A stretch of 64,000 nt of DNA from Paenibacillus sp. FJAT-29882 (GCF_001510645.1 NZ_LMVB01000001.1:2056981-2120980); one strand, 5' to 3'; counted from the stretch's first letter, positions 35,865-44,100 are shown. The notes: generated from the sequence alone by a model not told the origin. Program-made: numbers and translations.

Positions 35865-35957
35865 ATGATTAGAGCAAAGGGTGCAGAATTTGGACTTGCA
35901 GTAACTATTCTTTTGCTAGAATGGTCAGTAATCATTAAAATAAATTCTTTATTATAA
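35865..35957 (+). CDS. small hydrophobic peptide, possible type I toxin
   Basis: A 30-residue peptide MIRAKGAEFGLAVTILLLEW + SVIIKINSLL with one membrane-spanning stretch. TTGGAGG ribosome site 8 nt upstream, and a terminator (GCAAGGC/GCCTTGC plus T tract, 36015-36056) 55 nt downstream. Size and layout recall BsrG/TxpA or holin-like type I toxins from Bacillus prophages. An antisense RNA is expected but cannot be located with confidence. Confidence 0.5.
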   Translation: MIRAKGAEFGLAVTILLLEWSVIIKINSLL

Positions 35958-36011
35958 AACCCTCTTCATCAATGTGTAGCAGATAATAGTCAAGGGCAAT
36001 ATATTAGTTAT

Positions 36012-36058
36012 AGGGCAAGGCGTTTAGTCAGATACACCAGCAAGCCTTGCTCTTTTTA
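36012..36058 (+). terminator. terminator of the small-peptide transcript
   Basis: GCAAGGC (36015) pairs with GCCTTGC (36044), followed by TCTTTTT. Confidence 0.7.
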
Positions 36059-36273
36059 TAAAAAATTAAACATTTATTCATAGTTTTGTAACATCTACTC
36101 GTTAAGATAAAGAAGTGAAGAGACCCCTAACCTTTTTCATATATATCCCATTATTTTATCCGGCAAATGCCGGATTTTTTTGTGTTTCATTTTCACTGTA
36201 AATGACGTTTGCTTTCACTGGGTTTACAATATTTATTTCTGCCTTATAATTAAAGGTTGATTGAGGTGAAGAT

Positions 36274-36447
36274 TTGGAAAGTGAAACAGTTGAGATAGAT
36301 TTAACAAAAACATACACTTATAAAGAGATGCCAGATAAACTGTCCGGAAGATGTGACAATTGTGGCAAGGCTCACTTTATGTCTACGGTTGGCAATGGTG
36401 AGTTCCTAAGAGAATGCGTCAATTGCGGGATGAAGAAGCTGATCTGA
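36274..36447 (+). CDS. zinc-ribbon protein, 57 residues
   Basis: TTG start after GAGGTGAAGAT. CDNC and CVNC pairs about 24 residues apart (RCDNCGKAHFM ... RECVNCGMKKLI) make a single zinc site. First gene of a plus-strand cluster of small single-gene transcripts running to 39718. Terminator GAAGCT/AGCTTC with T tract at 36436-36463. Confidence 0.7.
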   Translation: MESETVEIDLTKTYTYKEMPDKLSGRCDNCGKAHFMSTVGNGEFLRECVNCGMKKLI

Positions 36448-36463
36448 TTAGCTTCTTTTTTCT
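36436..36463 (+). terminator. terminator of zinc-ribbon gene
   Basis: GAAGCT GATCTGATT AGCTTC then TTTTTT. Confidence 0.85.
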
Positions 36464-36568
36464 CTGCTTAGTCAAACTGCATATTAGTAAAATCATTTAA
36501 TGGTTCAAAATCCTAATTATATATGTTAACCTTTTAATAAAGGAAGTTTACATATTGGAGGGATTAAA

Positions 36569-36757
36569 ATGACTCTAAACTGGCGCCTTTTTATAACCAC
36601 AGTTACTGCTCTTTTATTTGTCATCCTTGTTTTCATGAACTTCTTGGGATATTGGACAGCTAACCCAGCAATACAAATTCTTTTTTTCTTTATCATGGTT
36701 GGATCTATTTTCAACGCAGGTATTGAAACTAGTAAAAATCTAAAGAACAGGGGCTGA
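36569..36757 (+). CDS. small two-helix membrane protein, 62 residues
   Basis: Two membrane segments (FITTVTALLFVILVFMNFLG and AIQILFFFIMVGSIFNAGI). TTGGAGGG ribosome site. Terminator GATTGAAATTTTTCAATC with T tract follows (36757-36782). Resembles small inner-membrane proteins of Bacillus with no assigned role. Confidence 0.7.
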   Translation: MTLNWRLFITTVTALLFVILVFMNFLGYWTANPAIQILFFFIMVGSIFNAGIETSKNLKNRG

Positions 36758-36897
36758 TTGAAATTTTTCAATCGGCTTTTTACTATACAGTTTGTGTCTA
36801 CTTGTAATAAAATTTGATTTTCATTTTGTTTATTTACCTATATTTAAGGTAATAATTAGCTAAATACAGTCTTACATGCTATGAAAGGAGTGGCATT

Positions 36898-37185
36898 TTG
36901 AAGATTTTATTAGTTGTGTCTAGCATTGCTTTTCCTATTATTATGGTTTTTCTACAGAATCACAGAAAGATATTCCGAATAATTTTTAATATTATCGCTG
37001 TTATATCAGCTAGTATTTTTGGAAATATTGCAGCAACATCTATTTACCAGATCCTAATTGACAATGCTGTATTTATGACTACAATTCATGGTATTTTTCT
37101 TAATCCTTATTTCTTGATAACTGGATCTTATCTTGGAGTATTCATCATTTACAGATTAATGGTTCTTACATTGGATGAAAGATAG
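36898..37185 (+). CDS. small membrane protein, 95 residues
   Basis: TTG start after GAAAGGAGTG. Three hydrophobic segments (residues 3-19, 27-50, 64-88). Own terminator at 37170-37210 (GATGAA...TTCATC with T tract). Not recognised. Confidence 0.65.
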   Translation: MKILLVVSSIAFPIIMVFLQNHRKIFRIIFNIIAVISASIFGNIAATSIYQILIDNAVFMTTIHGIFLNPYFLITGSYLGVFIIYRLMVLTLDER

Positions 37186-37364
37186 TATCTTCATCCATTT
37201 TTTCATCCCAATTCCCTGCGAAGCTTATTCTGTCGGTGTTTTTTCGAACTGTGCATATTTAGATTTATTAACTTATCGATTTCCTCTCTTTCAAAAGTTG
37301 AATTAAAAGCATTTTCTATTCAACTTTTCTAGTAATATAATTAAACGGAAAGGAGGCAATAAGA

Positions 37365-37538
37365 ATGAAACATAATTCTATGCACCAATGGCATAAAGAG
37401 CATCATAAACGGGTAGCAGAATTTCACAAAAAACACGCTGCTCAAGTAGCTAATGGAGAAAACGGAAACGGTTGGTTAGCCAAGCTCGAAACGTCTTTTT
37501 TTAATAAAGTACTTGTTCCTCTTAAAGTTGTGAAATAA
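37365..37538 (+). CDS. His-rich small protein, 57 residues
   Basis: MKHNSMHQWHKEHHKRVAEF... with nine His in the first 25 residues, then GNGWLAKLETSFFNK. Could bind metal; no family recognised. Ribosome site AAAGGAGG; terminator CTGCTCCT/AGGAGCAG at 37551-37582. Confidence 0.65.
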   Translation: MKHNSMHQWHKEHHKRVAEFHKKHAAQVANGENGNGWLAKLETSFFNKVLVPLKVVK

Positions 37539-37550
37539 CATCTTTTTTTC

Positions 37551-37583
37551 TGCTCCTGTTCTTTGAGGAGCAGTTATTTTTTG
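37551..37583 (+). terminator. terminator of His-rich gene
   Basis: CTGCTCCT GTTCTTTG AGGAGCAG then TTATTTTTT. Confidence 0.85.
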
Positions 37584-37639
37584 ATTTTATATAAATACTT
37601 TGTGACACAGTATGTGTCATATAAGCAACGAACTGCGTG

Positions 37640-37807
37640 TTAAAATCGTTTAAAATATTTAGAGTGTTTTTTAGCCAATTCTTGCATCACTTTATTTCTA
37701 CCCGCTAAATCGGATCTAAGGTTTAATGATTCCCCCAATAATTCTGAAACAGTTTTAAACTTTTCCCCTTCTTTATACTGTGCATATATCTCCATCATTT
37801 TTGACAT
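37640..37807 (-). CDS. small hypothetical protein, 55 residues
   Basis: MSKMMEIYAQYKEGEKFKTV... ending KKHSKYFKRF, charged helices. Weak ribosome site (AAAGAAAGGCG). Antiparallel to the surrounding cluster; 31 bp downstream of the small zinc peptide. Confidence 0.5.
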   Translation of the reverse strand: MSKMMEIYAQYKEGEKFKTVSELLGESLNLRSDLAGRNKVMQELAKKHSKYFKRF

Positions 37808-37838
37808 AATAAACGCCTTTCTTTAATCGGAAAATATA

Positions 37839-37928
37839 TTAATTATTCTCCAATTCCTCCAAGCAATCATCACAACAATCCACGTCTTCCAACAACTCTC
37901 TATCGCAAACTTCACAATAAAATTCCAT
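37839..37928 (-). CDS. 29-residue cysteine-rich peptide
   Basis: MEFYCEVCDRELLEDVDCCD + DCLEELENN: CEVC and CCDDC could bind one zinc. AAAGGAG lies 9 nt before the ATG. First gene of a two-gene minus-strand unit. Confidence 0.55.
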   Translation of the reverse strand: MEFYCEVCDRELLEDVDCCDDCLEELENN

Positions 37929-38064
37929 GATTTTAACTCCTTTGTGTCGCTATTTGTGTCGTATATTATTCGAACTGTGATTAAGAACTATATTAAATTT
38001 GAAACTTATTAAGAATAGAACCGTATTTATATATAACATTCTTTTAGTTAGAAGGTGCGCCCAT

Positions 38065-38247
38065 ATGTTTAAATCAGAAGTGTTCAACAGAGTCCTCAAT
38101 ATAATTTGGATTCTAGTATTAATGATCCTGTCATTGAATACTTTTGGAACTGATACACTAAGTAGACTTTCGATAATCCTAATATTCACTTTTGGTATAT
38201 TGTTTAATTTGTATAAAATTATCAAAGTGAGTAAACAGGACAATTAA
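38065..38247 (+). CDS. small two-helix membrane protein, 60 residues
   Basis: Start chosen at MFKSEVFNRVLNIIWILVLM because AGAAGGTG precedes it; the frame is open 22 codons further upstream without a ribosome site. Two membrane segments. Followed by the 30-nt intergenic motif at 38263. Confidence 0.6.
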   Translation: MFKSEVFNRVLNIIWILVLMILSLNTFGTDTLSRLSIILIFTFGILFNLYKIIKVSKQDN

Positions 38248-38262
38248 AAGGATGCTAATGCC

Positions 38263-38292
38263 CAGTTTGTGTCAACCGTATCATCGTACTGT
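38263..38292 (+). repeat. 30-nt intergenic motif, copy 1
   Basis: CAGTTTG-TGTCAACCGTATC-ATCG-TACTGT. Shares GTCAACC-GTATC-rTCG with copies at 38852 and 39247; ends CAGTT/ACTG can pair. Degenerate relatives at 37604-37634 and 37950-37980. Confidence 0.65.
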
Positions 38293-38357
38293 TCATTAAC
38301 TACTTTTTACTGCTCCCCTATCCAATTACTATTAAAATAAGTGTTGGAGGTGTTTTA

Positions 38358-38795
38358 ATGGTGAAAAAATATCCATTAGTTGCTTTTTGTTTCGCGTTGT
38401 TACTTCTTTTTATTACTGGATGCCAAGCAGATGATTCATATCTTAAGGAAGAAGCCCCTGCTCAAAGACAACCTGACTCGGAAAATGGTGTAACTATCAA
38501 AACTGAGAAGGCTGAATATCCAACATCAATTAAGGAGATCATTGTTGAAATCCAAAATGACAGCAATACAGAATTTACTACAGGTACCCATGTTTTCCTT
38601 GAAAAAAAAGTAGAAGATACTTGGTATAGGGTGCCAATGAAAGAGGACTCTTTCACAGAAGCCGGAATGCTTCACCTTCCAGGTGAATTATCAACTATGG
38701 GTTTTGATGTAGATGACTTGAAGTATAAAATAACAGCCGGTGAATATCGTGCTACCATCGGAAGTCTTGCTGCACCATTTATAGTTGTAAAATGA
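38358..38795 (+). CDS. lipoprotein with Ig-like domain
   Basis: A 145-residue protein with a signal peptide and lipobox (LLLLFITGC). Residues 45-145 form an Ig-like domain (GVTIKTEKAEYPTSIKEIIV, AGEYRATIGSLAAPFIV) seen in secreted Bacillus proteins. TTGGAGGTG ribosome site. Terminator AGAACC/GGTTCT at the stop codon. Confidence 0.8.
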   Translation: MVKKYPLVAFCFALLLLFITGCQADDSYLKEEAPAQRQPDSENGVTIKTEKAEYPTSIKEIIVEIQNDSNTEFTTGTHVFLEKKVEDTWYRVPMKEDSFTEAGMLHLPGELSTMGFDVDDLKYKITAGEYRATIGSLAAPFIVVK

Positions 38796-38820
38796 GAAGA
38801 ACCGAGTTAGGTTCTTTTTT
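38793..38820 (+). terminator. terminator of lipoprotein gene
   Basis: AGAACC GAGTT AGGTTCT then TTTTTTT, overlapping the TGA stop. Confidence 0.85.
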
Positions 38821-38851
38821 TGTTCACTTATTAACAGAGCGATTTATTAAA

Positions 38852-38881
38852 CAGTTTTGGTCAACCGTATCGTCGCACTGC
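38852..38881 (+). repeat. 30-nt intergenic motif, copy 2
   Basis: CAGTTTT-GGTCAACCGTATC-GTCG-CACTGC, between lipoprotein terminator and the next small membrane gene. Confidence 0.65.
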
Positions 38882-38959
38882 GACATTATCCTATTGAATA
38901 AATTATTGATAATGTTTACTCTTAGATTAATTACATTACAAGAGTGGAGAATACAATCT

Positions 38960-39196
38960 ATGAATGAAAAAGACAAATGCCTAAAAGAACCTACAAAAAC
39001 AGCCGTTTTTTCCTATGCTAGTTTGTTTCTTATTTCTTTATCCAGACTAATTTATGATTTAATCCATAAAAGAGTCTATGAGCATGTTATACTCCTAATA
39101 GCCAGCTTTATCTTATTAATAATAAGTTTGATTATTTACAGAAAGCACATGAAATTATACGAAAAGTTTAATGGTGTCCAACACAAATTAAAATAA
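38960..39196 (+). CDS. small membrane protein, 78 residues
   Basis: MNEKDKCLKEPTKTAVFSYA..., two membrane segments (FSYASLFLISLSRLIYDLI and VILLIASFILLIISLIIY). Weak ribosome site GTGGAG. Start set at the ATG at 38960; the frame is open upstream but overlaps the previous gene. Confidence 0.6.
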   Translation: MNEKDKCLKEPTKTAVFSYASLFLISLSRLIYDLIHKRVYEHVILLIASFILLIISLIIYRKHMKLYEKFNGVQHKLK

Positions 39197-39246
39197 GCTC
39201 GTTAAATAAGTAAACAGATCACAAAGAAGTGAGCTGTTATGCTAGA

Positions 39247-39276
39247 CAGTTTGAGTCAACCGTATCGTCGAACTGT
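39247..39276 (+). repeat. 30-nt intergenic motif, copy 3
   Basis: CAGTTTG-AGTCAACCGTATC-GTCG-AACTGT; outer 6 bases of each end are complementary (ACAGTT/AACTGT). Confidence 0.65.
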
Positions 39277-39343
39277 GCAACATTAAAATCTACCCTCACT
39301 TCCATTATTTAGGTTATAATGATAGTAAGGAGTTGTTGTTTAA

Positions 39344-39718
39344 TTGAATGTTAAAAATATAAGTACATCCATTTCTGAAGATATTATTATTACAAATTTG
39401 ACAGGTTTCATAACCCTTGCTGATGTAAACACCTGGTTTAATTCATTTGAGAAAACGTGCTTTTCATTTATTAGACAAGGAAAAAAGTATAAGTTGCTAG
39501 TTAATCGTAAAGGTTATACTCCAGAACATTTTTCTGTACAAAAATTGTGGAAAGACAAATTTTTCTCTAATAATATATTAGAGAACACCATTGCAGTCGC
39601 TTTTTTATTAGAAGAAGGGGACATTCTAATTCACCTTGAACAGTCTAATACCAATGACAACGCAATGTTCTCAAGTAACTATGACCAATTAATTGACTGG
39701 CTTACTAAATATAAATAA
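39344..39718 (+). CDS. hypothetical protein, 124 residues
   Basis: TTG start after AAGGAGTTG. Residues 1-30 and the overall strand-helix layout (GFITLADVNTWFNSFEKTCF, KYKLLVNRKGYTPEHFSVQK) resemble STAS/SpoIIAA-like domain proteins, a weak suggestion. Last gene of the plus-strand cluster. Confidence 0.6.
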   Translation: MNVKNISTSISEDIIITNLTGFITLADVNTWFNSFEKTCFSFIRQGKKYKLLVNRKGYTPEHFSVQKLWKDKFFSNNILENTIAVAFLLEEGDILIHLEQSNTNDNAMFSSNYDQLIDWLTKYK

Positions 39719-39731
39719 TGAATTTCTACTC

Positions 39732-39866
39732 CTAAGTTGCTGAAGATAGCTGACTTTCTGGTAGTTCATTTTCAAGCTTCTTTACCTTAGTTGCACAAAC
39801 AGGACCAATGCCCTTAGCAATGCTTTTCTTGCTTTTTAACGGGCGGTTACAAACTGGACAATTCAC
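39732..39866 (-). CDS. DUF6011-like zinc-ribbon peptide, 44 residues
   Basis: GTG start, MNCPVCNRPLKSKKSIAKGI + GPVC. The C-x-x-C-x-R-x-L ... G-x-G-P-x-C pattern is that of DUF6011 domains in phage replication regions. Overlaps the upstream gene stop by 4 nt. Confidence 0.7.
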   Translation of the reverse strand: MNCPVCNRPLKSKKSIAKGIGPVCATKVKKLENELPESQLSSAT

Positions 39867-40036
39867 GACCTCACCGCCGATGCTTTGGCTAGTTCAATTT
39901 TCAATTCCTCATAAGTTAGTAAATCAATAGATAAACCGGTATGGGAATGATGGATACCCATATCTTTTAACCTAGATAAGACAAAATTCCTTTTCATTTC
40001 ATTTTGAGATTGAACAGCTTGGTAAAGTAATCCCAT
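39863..40036 (-). CDS. small hypothetical phage protein, 57 residues
   Basis: MGLLYQAVQSQNEMKRNFVL..., with a C-terminal LSIDLLTYEELKIELAKAS helix. Ribosome site GGAAGGATGCTTG. Between the DnaD remnant and the DUF6011 gene, a typical early-region position. Confidence 0.6.
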   Translation of the reverse strand: MGLLYQAVQSQNEMKRNFVLSRLKDMGIHHSHTGLSIDLLTYEELKIELAKASAVRS

Positions 40037-40056
40037 CAAGCATCCTTCCTTTCCAA

Positions 40057-40449
40057 CTATGGATTTATTTTCTGAAACATCTGGTCCATTTTACGTTTAC
40101 GATCTTCTAATTCTTTAATGTTAACTGGCTCATTTGACTCAACAGCTGGATTTTTTTGTAGCCATTCAGGCACAACCTCAATCCTCGCTGATCCCCTTCT
40201 ATATGGAGTAACCTTGTTCTGTTTCTGAGCCTGTTTTTCTTTAAATTCAAGCTGATAGGCTTCGACTTCTGATGTCTTTTTAAAACCTTTGTCAAACCAA
40301 TCTGTTAAGATGGCTTCAACATATCTCCACGTCTTTTTACCCTGTTCTGTTGAACGCTTCATGGCCAATACAACTAGTTCATCCGAAAGGTCTGCACATC
40401 AGGAAGATATCTTTTCAGTATCGGCGAAATCAAGATTGACCTGGATCAT
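40057..40449 (-). pseudogene. DnaD-domain replication protein, C-terminal remnant
   Basis: ATG at 40449 with AGGAGGATGATCTTG, MIQVNLDFADTEKISS and a TGA stop. The same frame then continues LSDELVVLAMKRSTEQGKKT + WRYVEAILTDWFDKGFKK, which is the C-terminus of phage DnaD-like replisome organisers. The start region and the DnaD part probably come from different genes joined by a deletion. Replication genes between here and the cro gene are missing. Confidence 0.7.
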
Positions 40450-40511
40450 CAAGATCATCCTCCTTACGAAATTTGAATTACTTGTTGCTGGCATATATCG
40501 CTCAACTCCAG

Positions 40512-40616
40512 TTACATGCCTTTTAAAAGCTCTGGAACCTCTGCGAAGGTTATGTTGTTAGCTGCTAATACATTGATTAAATCGTTTATGACTTGTTCTT
40601 TTTGTTTTTCGTTCAT
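40512..40616 (-). CDS. small phage protein, 34 residues
   Basis: MNEKQKEQVINDLINVLAAN..., helical, with AAAGGATT upstream. Similar short proteins follow cro genes in Bacillus phages. 14 bp below cro. Confidence 0.6.
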   Translation of the reverse strand: MNEKQKEQVINDLINVLAANNITFAEVPELLKGM

Positions 40617-40629
40617 GCGATTAATCCTT

Positions 40630-40866
40630 TTAGGCAAGATTCTGTTTGATACATTTCATATCGATAGAAATCTGAAAAAGTTCCGGAAATAGATTTCTAT
40701 CCTGTATACCGTATAATTGTTCAAACTTTTGTAGGGTTTCTCTTCCAGGGTTTCTCAAACCTTTTCCAATTTTTCTAACATATACTTCTGAAATGCCGAG
40801 TAATTCATCGACTTGTTTCTGTGTTAAATTTTTTTTAATTCTTTCGTTAACAAGTCTTTGTCTCAA
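40630..40866 (-). CDS. Cro-like XRE regulator
   Basis: A 78-residue HTH protein ([20 protein letters not shown] as helices 2-3, then [17 protein letters not shown]). Divergent from the CI-like gene with three operators between, so it is the lytic-side regulator of the newest element's switch. Confidence 0.8.
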   Translation of the reverse strand: MRQRLVNERIKKNLTQKQVDELLGISEVYVRKIGKGLRNPGRETLQKFEQLYGIQDRNLFPELFQISIDMKCIKQNLA

Positions 40867-40885
40867 TGAAGGTCACCTCGTTTCT

Positions 40886-40958
40886 GATACGTTTTGTATC
40901 TGTAAATATTTTTCTGATACATTTTATACCATTCGTTTATTTCGATACATTTTGTATC
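40886..40958. promoter_or_regulatory. three CI/Cro operators
   Basis: GATACGTTTTGTATC (40886-40900), GATACATTTTATACC (40916-40930) and GATACATTTTGTATC (40944-40958), each an inverted repeat GATAC-N5-GTATC. Spaced about three helical turns apart in the cro-cI gap. Confidence 0.88.
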
Positions 40959-40997
40959 TATAATGAATCTATAAACTGTGAAAGAAAGGGATTTCTT

Positions 40998-41423
40998 ATG
41001 ATAGGTGATAGATTAAAAAAGGTTAGGGGAAAGATGTCCCAAGAAGAAGCTGCAAACAAAATAGGAATATCTAGAGCGCGATTATCCCATTATGAAACCG
41101 GTAGAAGCGAGCCAGATTCTGAAATACTAGGAAGACTTGCTAAGTTTTATAATGTAACAACCGATTACTTGATAACGGGGAAAACACGATCAGATAATGA
41201 AGGTTCCACTATGAAAGAAAAAGACGAAAAAGACATTGCAAAACGTATGGAAGAAATAAAAAAAGACCTGTCCAATCAAGATGGTCTCATGTTTTCTGGT
41301 GAACCTCTTAGCGATGAAGCAATCGAATCACTTATGGAAGCTATGGAGCACATGGTTCGCAATACGCAAAGAATAAACAAGAAATACATTCCTAAGAAGT
41401 ACAGAGATAAAGAAACCGAATAG
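40998..41423 (+). CDS. CI-like XRE repressor
   Basis: A 141-residue protein, start at 40998 ([20 protein letters not shown]) with AAAGAAAGGGA upstream. HTH at about 13-35, [10 protein letters not shown] dimer-type end at about 55-66, then a charged C-terminal region without a peptidase domain. Short repressors of this type are cleaved or antagonised by ImmA-type proteases, and such a gene follows 18 bp later. Confidence 0.85.
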   Translation: MIGDRLKKVRGKMSQEEAANKIGISRARLSHYETGRSEPDSEILGRLAKFYNVTTDYLITGKTRSDNEGSTMKEKDEKDIAKRMEEIKKDLSNQDGLMFSGEPLSDEAIESLMEAMEHMVRNTQRINKKYIPKKYRDKETE

Positions 41424-41441
41424 GAATACGAGGCGAATCAA

Positions 41442-41882
41442 GTGGGTTGGATTAAAGAAAAGGTTATTGAACTTACGAAGAAATATGATACTAGAGATCC
41501 ATTCGAACTTGCTTCATGTTTAAATGTATTTGTGTTCGAATGGGACTTTCATGAGGAAATCAACGGGGTATACAAGTATGACGAACGAAACAAGTACATA
41601 TATATCAATTCTAATTTAAGTATAAATAATAAATTGTTTACTTGTGCCCATGAGTTAGGACATGTTGTGCTGCACCCAAGAGCAAATACGCCTTTTATGA
41701 GGAACAATACACTTCTATCGGTTGATAGAATCGAAAAAGAAGCTAATCGATTTGCCGTTGAATTACTTATCCCTGACAAAGCTATATATGACTACAATGA
41801 TAGCAGTCTATCAATACATGACTTATGCCCGCAATATTCCGTACCAAAGGAGTTAGCTCACATTAAAAAATTTAACATTTAA
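41442..41882 (+). CDS. ImmA/IrrE-type metallopeptidase
   Basis: A 146-residue protein with HELGHVVLH (HExxH zinc site, about residues 70-78) and the downstream EKEANRFAVELLIP glutamate box. ImmA cleaves its partner repressor to induce the element, as in ICEBs1 and phi105. GTG start. Co-directional with cI. Confidence 0.88.
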   Translation: MGWIKEKVIELTKKYDTRDPFELASCLNVFVFEWDFHEEINGVYKYDERNKYIYINSNLSINNKLFTCAHELGHVVLHPRANTPFMRNNTLLSVDRIEKEANRFAVELLIPDKAIYDYNDSSLSIHDLCPQYSVPKELAHIKKFNI

Positions 41883-42061
41883 CTAGGTATATTCACACGT
41901 TACGATTTCATCACAAAAATACGTTTGTGTTTTTATTTTACGGTATCACTGGGCGCTTCGCCCGATAAACATATAAATACATAATAGTTGATAACAAAAT
42001 ATAAAGCTTAAATAATTTATTTAACACCTGAAAATGGTAAATCTAAAGGAGAGTACGCAAG

Positions 42062-43291
42062 ATGAATCTTAAAGAAACGTTAGAAATGTTAAACAAAGTT
42101 GTTAATGACAATAAGGAACTAATAAATAATGAGGAATCAACAAAACAATTTTTGATTTTACCATTCCTCAGAGGACTTGGATACGATACCTATAGCCCCC
42201 AAGAAGTTACACCAGAATTCACAGCAGATTTCCATAAAAAGAATGAGAAAGTAGACTACGCTATCTCTATAAATGGGGAACCTAAAATTTTTGTCGAAGC
42301 TAAATCAATGAACAATAAGATTAATAAAAGTGCACCGCAATTAAGTAGATATTTTAGTACGTTCCCTAGTGTGCGATTGGGAATTTTAACAAACGGAATA
42401 GAGTATCACTTTTTTACTGATTTAAATAATGCCAACATCATGGATTCCAAACCATTTTTTATTTTTAATTTAACCAACTATATTGAAGAAGATTTCGACC
42501 ACTTAGTTAAGTTTTCTAAAAATCTTTACGATTATGAAAGTATAAAAAATCTGGCTGAATCTCTTATGTACACTCAATCTTTCAAATCAGTTATTAAAGA
42601 AATTTTTGAAAGTCCAAACGATGACTTTATTAAATTTGTAATAAAAGAACGATTTAAATTTAAAGTAACTCAACAGTTTATTAATACCGCTCGACCTTTA
42701 GTTCAAAAATGTATTCAAGAATCCTTAGCTGAAATTATTAGCGAAAAGTTTGACGTTACAACGAATAATCAAGCAACGCAAGAAAGAGCAACAGATATAA
42801 GCGAAATACAACATGAAGATAAAAAGACTTATTACACTACAGAAGAAATCGAATCATTAGGAACTTTTGAAGAATTTGAAGGTGTAAATGTAGTTCTGCC
42901 AAATTCTGAATCCTATAAAAAGTTATTAAAAATGAAGATGGAAGAATACTCAGTTGAAAAAGGAAATCCTTTAAGCGACTTTTTTGTTTCATCGGTTCTT
43001 ACACAAGGCAATGCAATCGTTGGGTATTTGGTTGGACAATATTCCAATCAACAAAAAGATACTACATTATACACAGTAAAATCTAACGGAATTGCTAATT
43101 TCTTGAAAGCAAATCCTATAGTTGAAGAAACAGGCTTTATCAATGCACGACTTGGATCTCGGACAAACAAAAACACAAATGAGAAAACCTACTATTTGAA
43201 AAGTTGTTTAACCAATCTTTCATTTAGAGATATTCCAGATCTTGTATCAAAAGTTGAAGATATTGATAAGTTTTTCAATAGTATCCAATAA
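42062..43291 (+). CDS. type I restriction R-subunit N-terminal-like endonuclease, solitary
   Basis: A 409-residue protein. Residues 20-130 are the HSDR_N-type nuclease domain: ESTKQFLILPFLRGLGYDTY, VDYAISINGEPKIFVEAK (D...E-x-K catalytic signature). No helicase motor follows. Residues 285-405 form a second domain (SDFFVSSVLTQGNAIVGYLV) of unknown role. No HsdM or HsdS gene nearby, so it is not a standard type I system. Position beside the CI/ImmA switch fits phage or island defence. AAAGGAGAG ribosome site. The 3' end lies in a 76-bp tandem duplication. Confidence 0.75.
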   Translation: MNLKETLEMLNKVVNDNKELINNEESTKQFLILPFLRGLGYDTYSPQEVTPEFTADFHKKNEKVDYAISINGEPKIFVEAKSMNNKINKSAPQLSRYFSTFPSVRLGILTNGIEYHFFTDLNNANIMDSKPFFIFNLTNYIEEDFDHLVKFSKNLYDYESIKNLAESLMYTQSFKSVIKEIFESPNDDFIKFVIKERFKFKVTQQFINTARPLVQKCIQESLAEIISEKFDVTTNNQATQERATDISEIQHEDKKTYYTTEEIESLGTFEEFEGVNVVLPNSESYKKLLKMKMEEYSVEKGNPLSDFFVSSVLTQGNAIVGYLVGQYSNQQKDTTLYTVKSNGIANFLKANPIVEETGFINARLGSRTNKNTNEKTYYLKSCLTNLSFRDIPDLVSKVEDIDKFFNSIQ

Positions 43292-43365
43292 TCTTTCATT
43301 TAGAGATATTCCAGATCTTGTATCAAAAGTTGAAGATATTGATAAGTTTTTCAATAGTATCCAAT
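43214..43365 (+). repeat. exact 76-bp tandem duplication
   Basis: 43214-43289 is repeated at 43290-43365, then the first bases of a third copy. The unit covers the last 25 codons of the endonuclease gene. The stop codon is in the first copy, so the protein end is not altered. Confidence 0.95.
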
Positions 43366-43619
43366 AATCTTTTTTCAGAGATGATCGCAAGCTATTATGA
43401 CATTGATAATCAAGAAACAATAGAGTAATTTGCTTTTGATTTTTTCCCAAATACAAACACACTTGCGATTCGGTAAAATCGAATGAAGAACAGATGAACA
43501 AGATTCTCAAAAATATAAAATAACAATTTTAAGATAGCCTCACTGTAGGCTTTTCTTTTAACCCGAATCAGAACATACATTCCCCAAAAGGGTTTTAAAA
43601 TGCAAAAAAAAATATTAAA
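43366..43619. other. no clear gene
   Basis: Open frames here have no ribosome sites and no recognisable sense. Confidence 0.4.
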
Positions 43620-43876
43620 CACGTTAATTTAAATGCTGAGATTGATAGATGCAAAAACAAAGATGAAGAAATGATTAAAATACCAATTTTTAATTCTGTC
43701 AGGTACATCAATGGTGAACTAATAGGTGAACTAGACGGGTACTCTGATGTAACAGATGTAGAAATTCATTTTGACAGAAACGAATTCAAGCACTAGACAA
43801 AGATAACGGATTTGTAACAGGATGGAGTGGTTTCAAAATATCACTTATCGTTTTAGAATTCAAGAAAATTAATTAA
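43620..43876 (+). pseudogene. hypothetical protein, frameshifted
   Basis: Reads AEIDRCKNKDEEMIKIPIFN, SVRYINGELIGELDGYSDVT and EIHFDRNEFK, then stops. Adding one base gives ALDKDNGFVTGWSGFKISLI to a natural end at 43876. Function unknown. Confidence 0.5.
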
Positions 43877-43894
43877 TAAGGTGAATTTTGTCAC

Positions 43895-44075
43895 GCGCGT
43901 ATCATCATCTATATTATTATTCTCTTTCTTATTCTTAGTTCTTAGTTCTTAGTTCTTCTTCTTCCCCCCTAGTCTATGGATAGTCTATGCATACCCTATC
44001 CATATTGTTTATATAGGATATGCATACGGTATCTATACCCTGTTTATACCGTATGCAAAGAGTATATATAGATCA
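43895..44075. promoter_or_regulatory. repeat-rich region upstream of the integrase
   Basis: Contains three 7-bp TTAGTTC repeats (about 43936-43957), several TATGCATAC-like words (43986, 44019) and a perfect 11-bp inverted repeat GCATACGGTAT ... ATACCGTATGC (44022-44056). Probably binds the integrase or its regulator. No coding sense. Confidence 0.55.
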
Positions 44076-44100
44076 TAAAATTGAAAGGTAGTAGAATATT

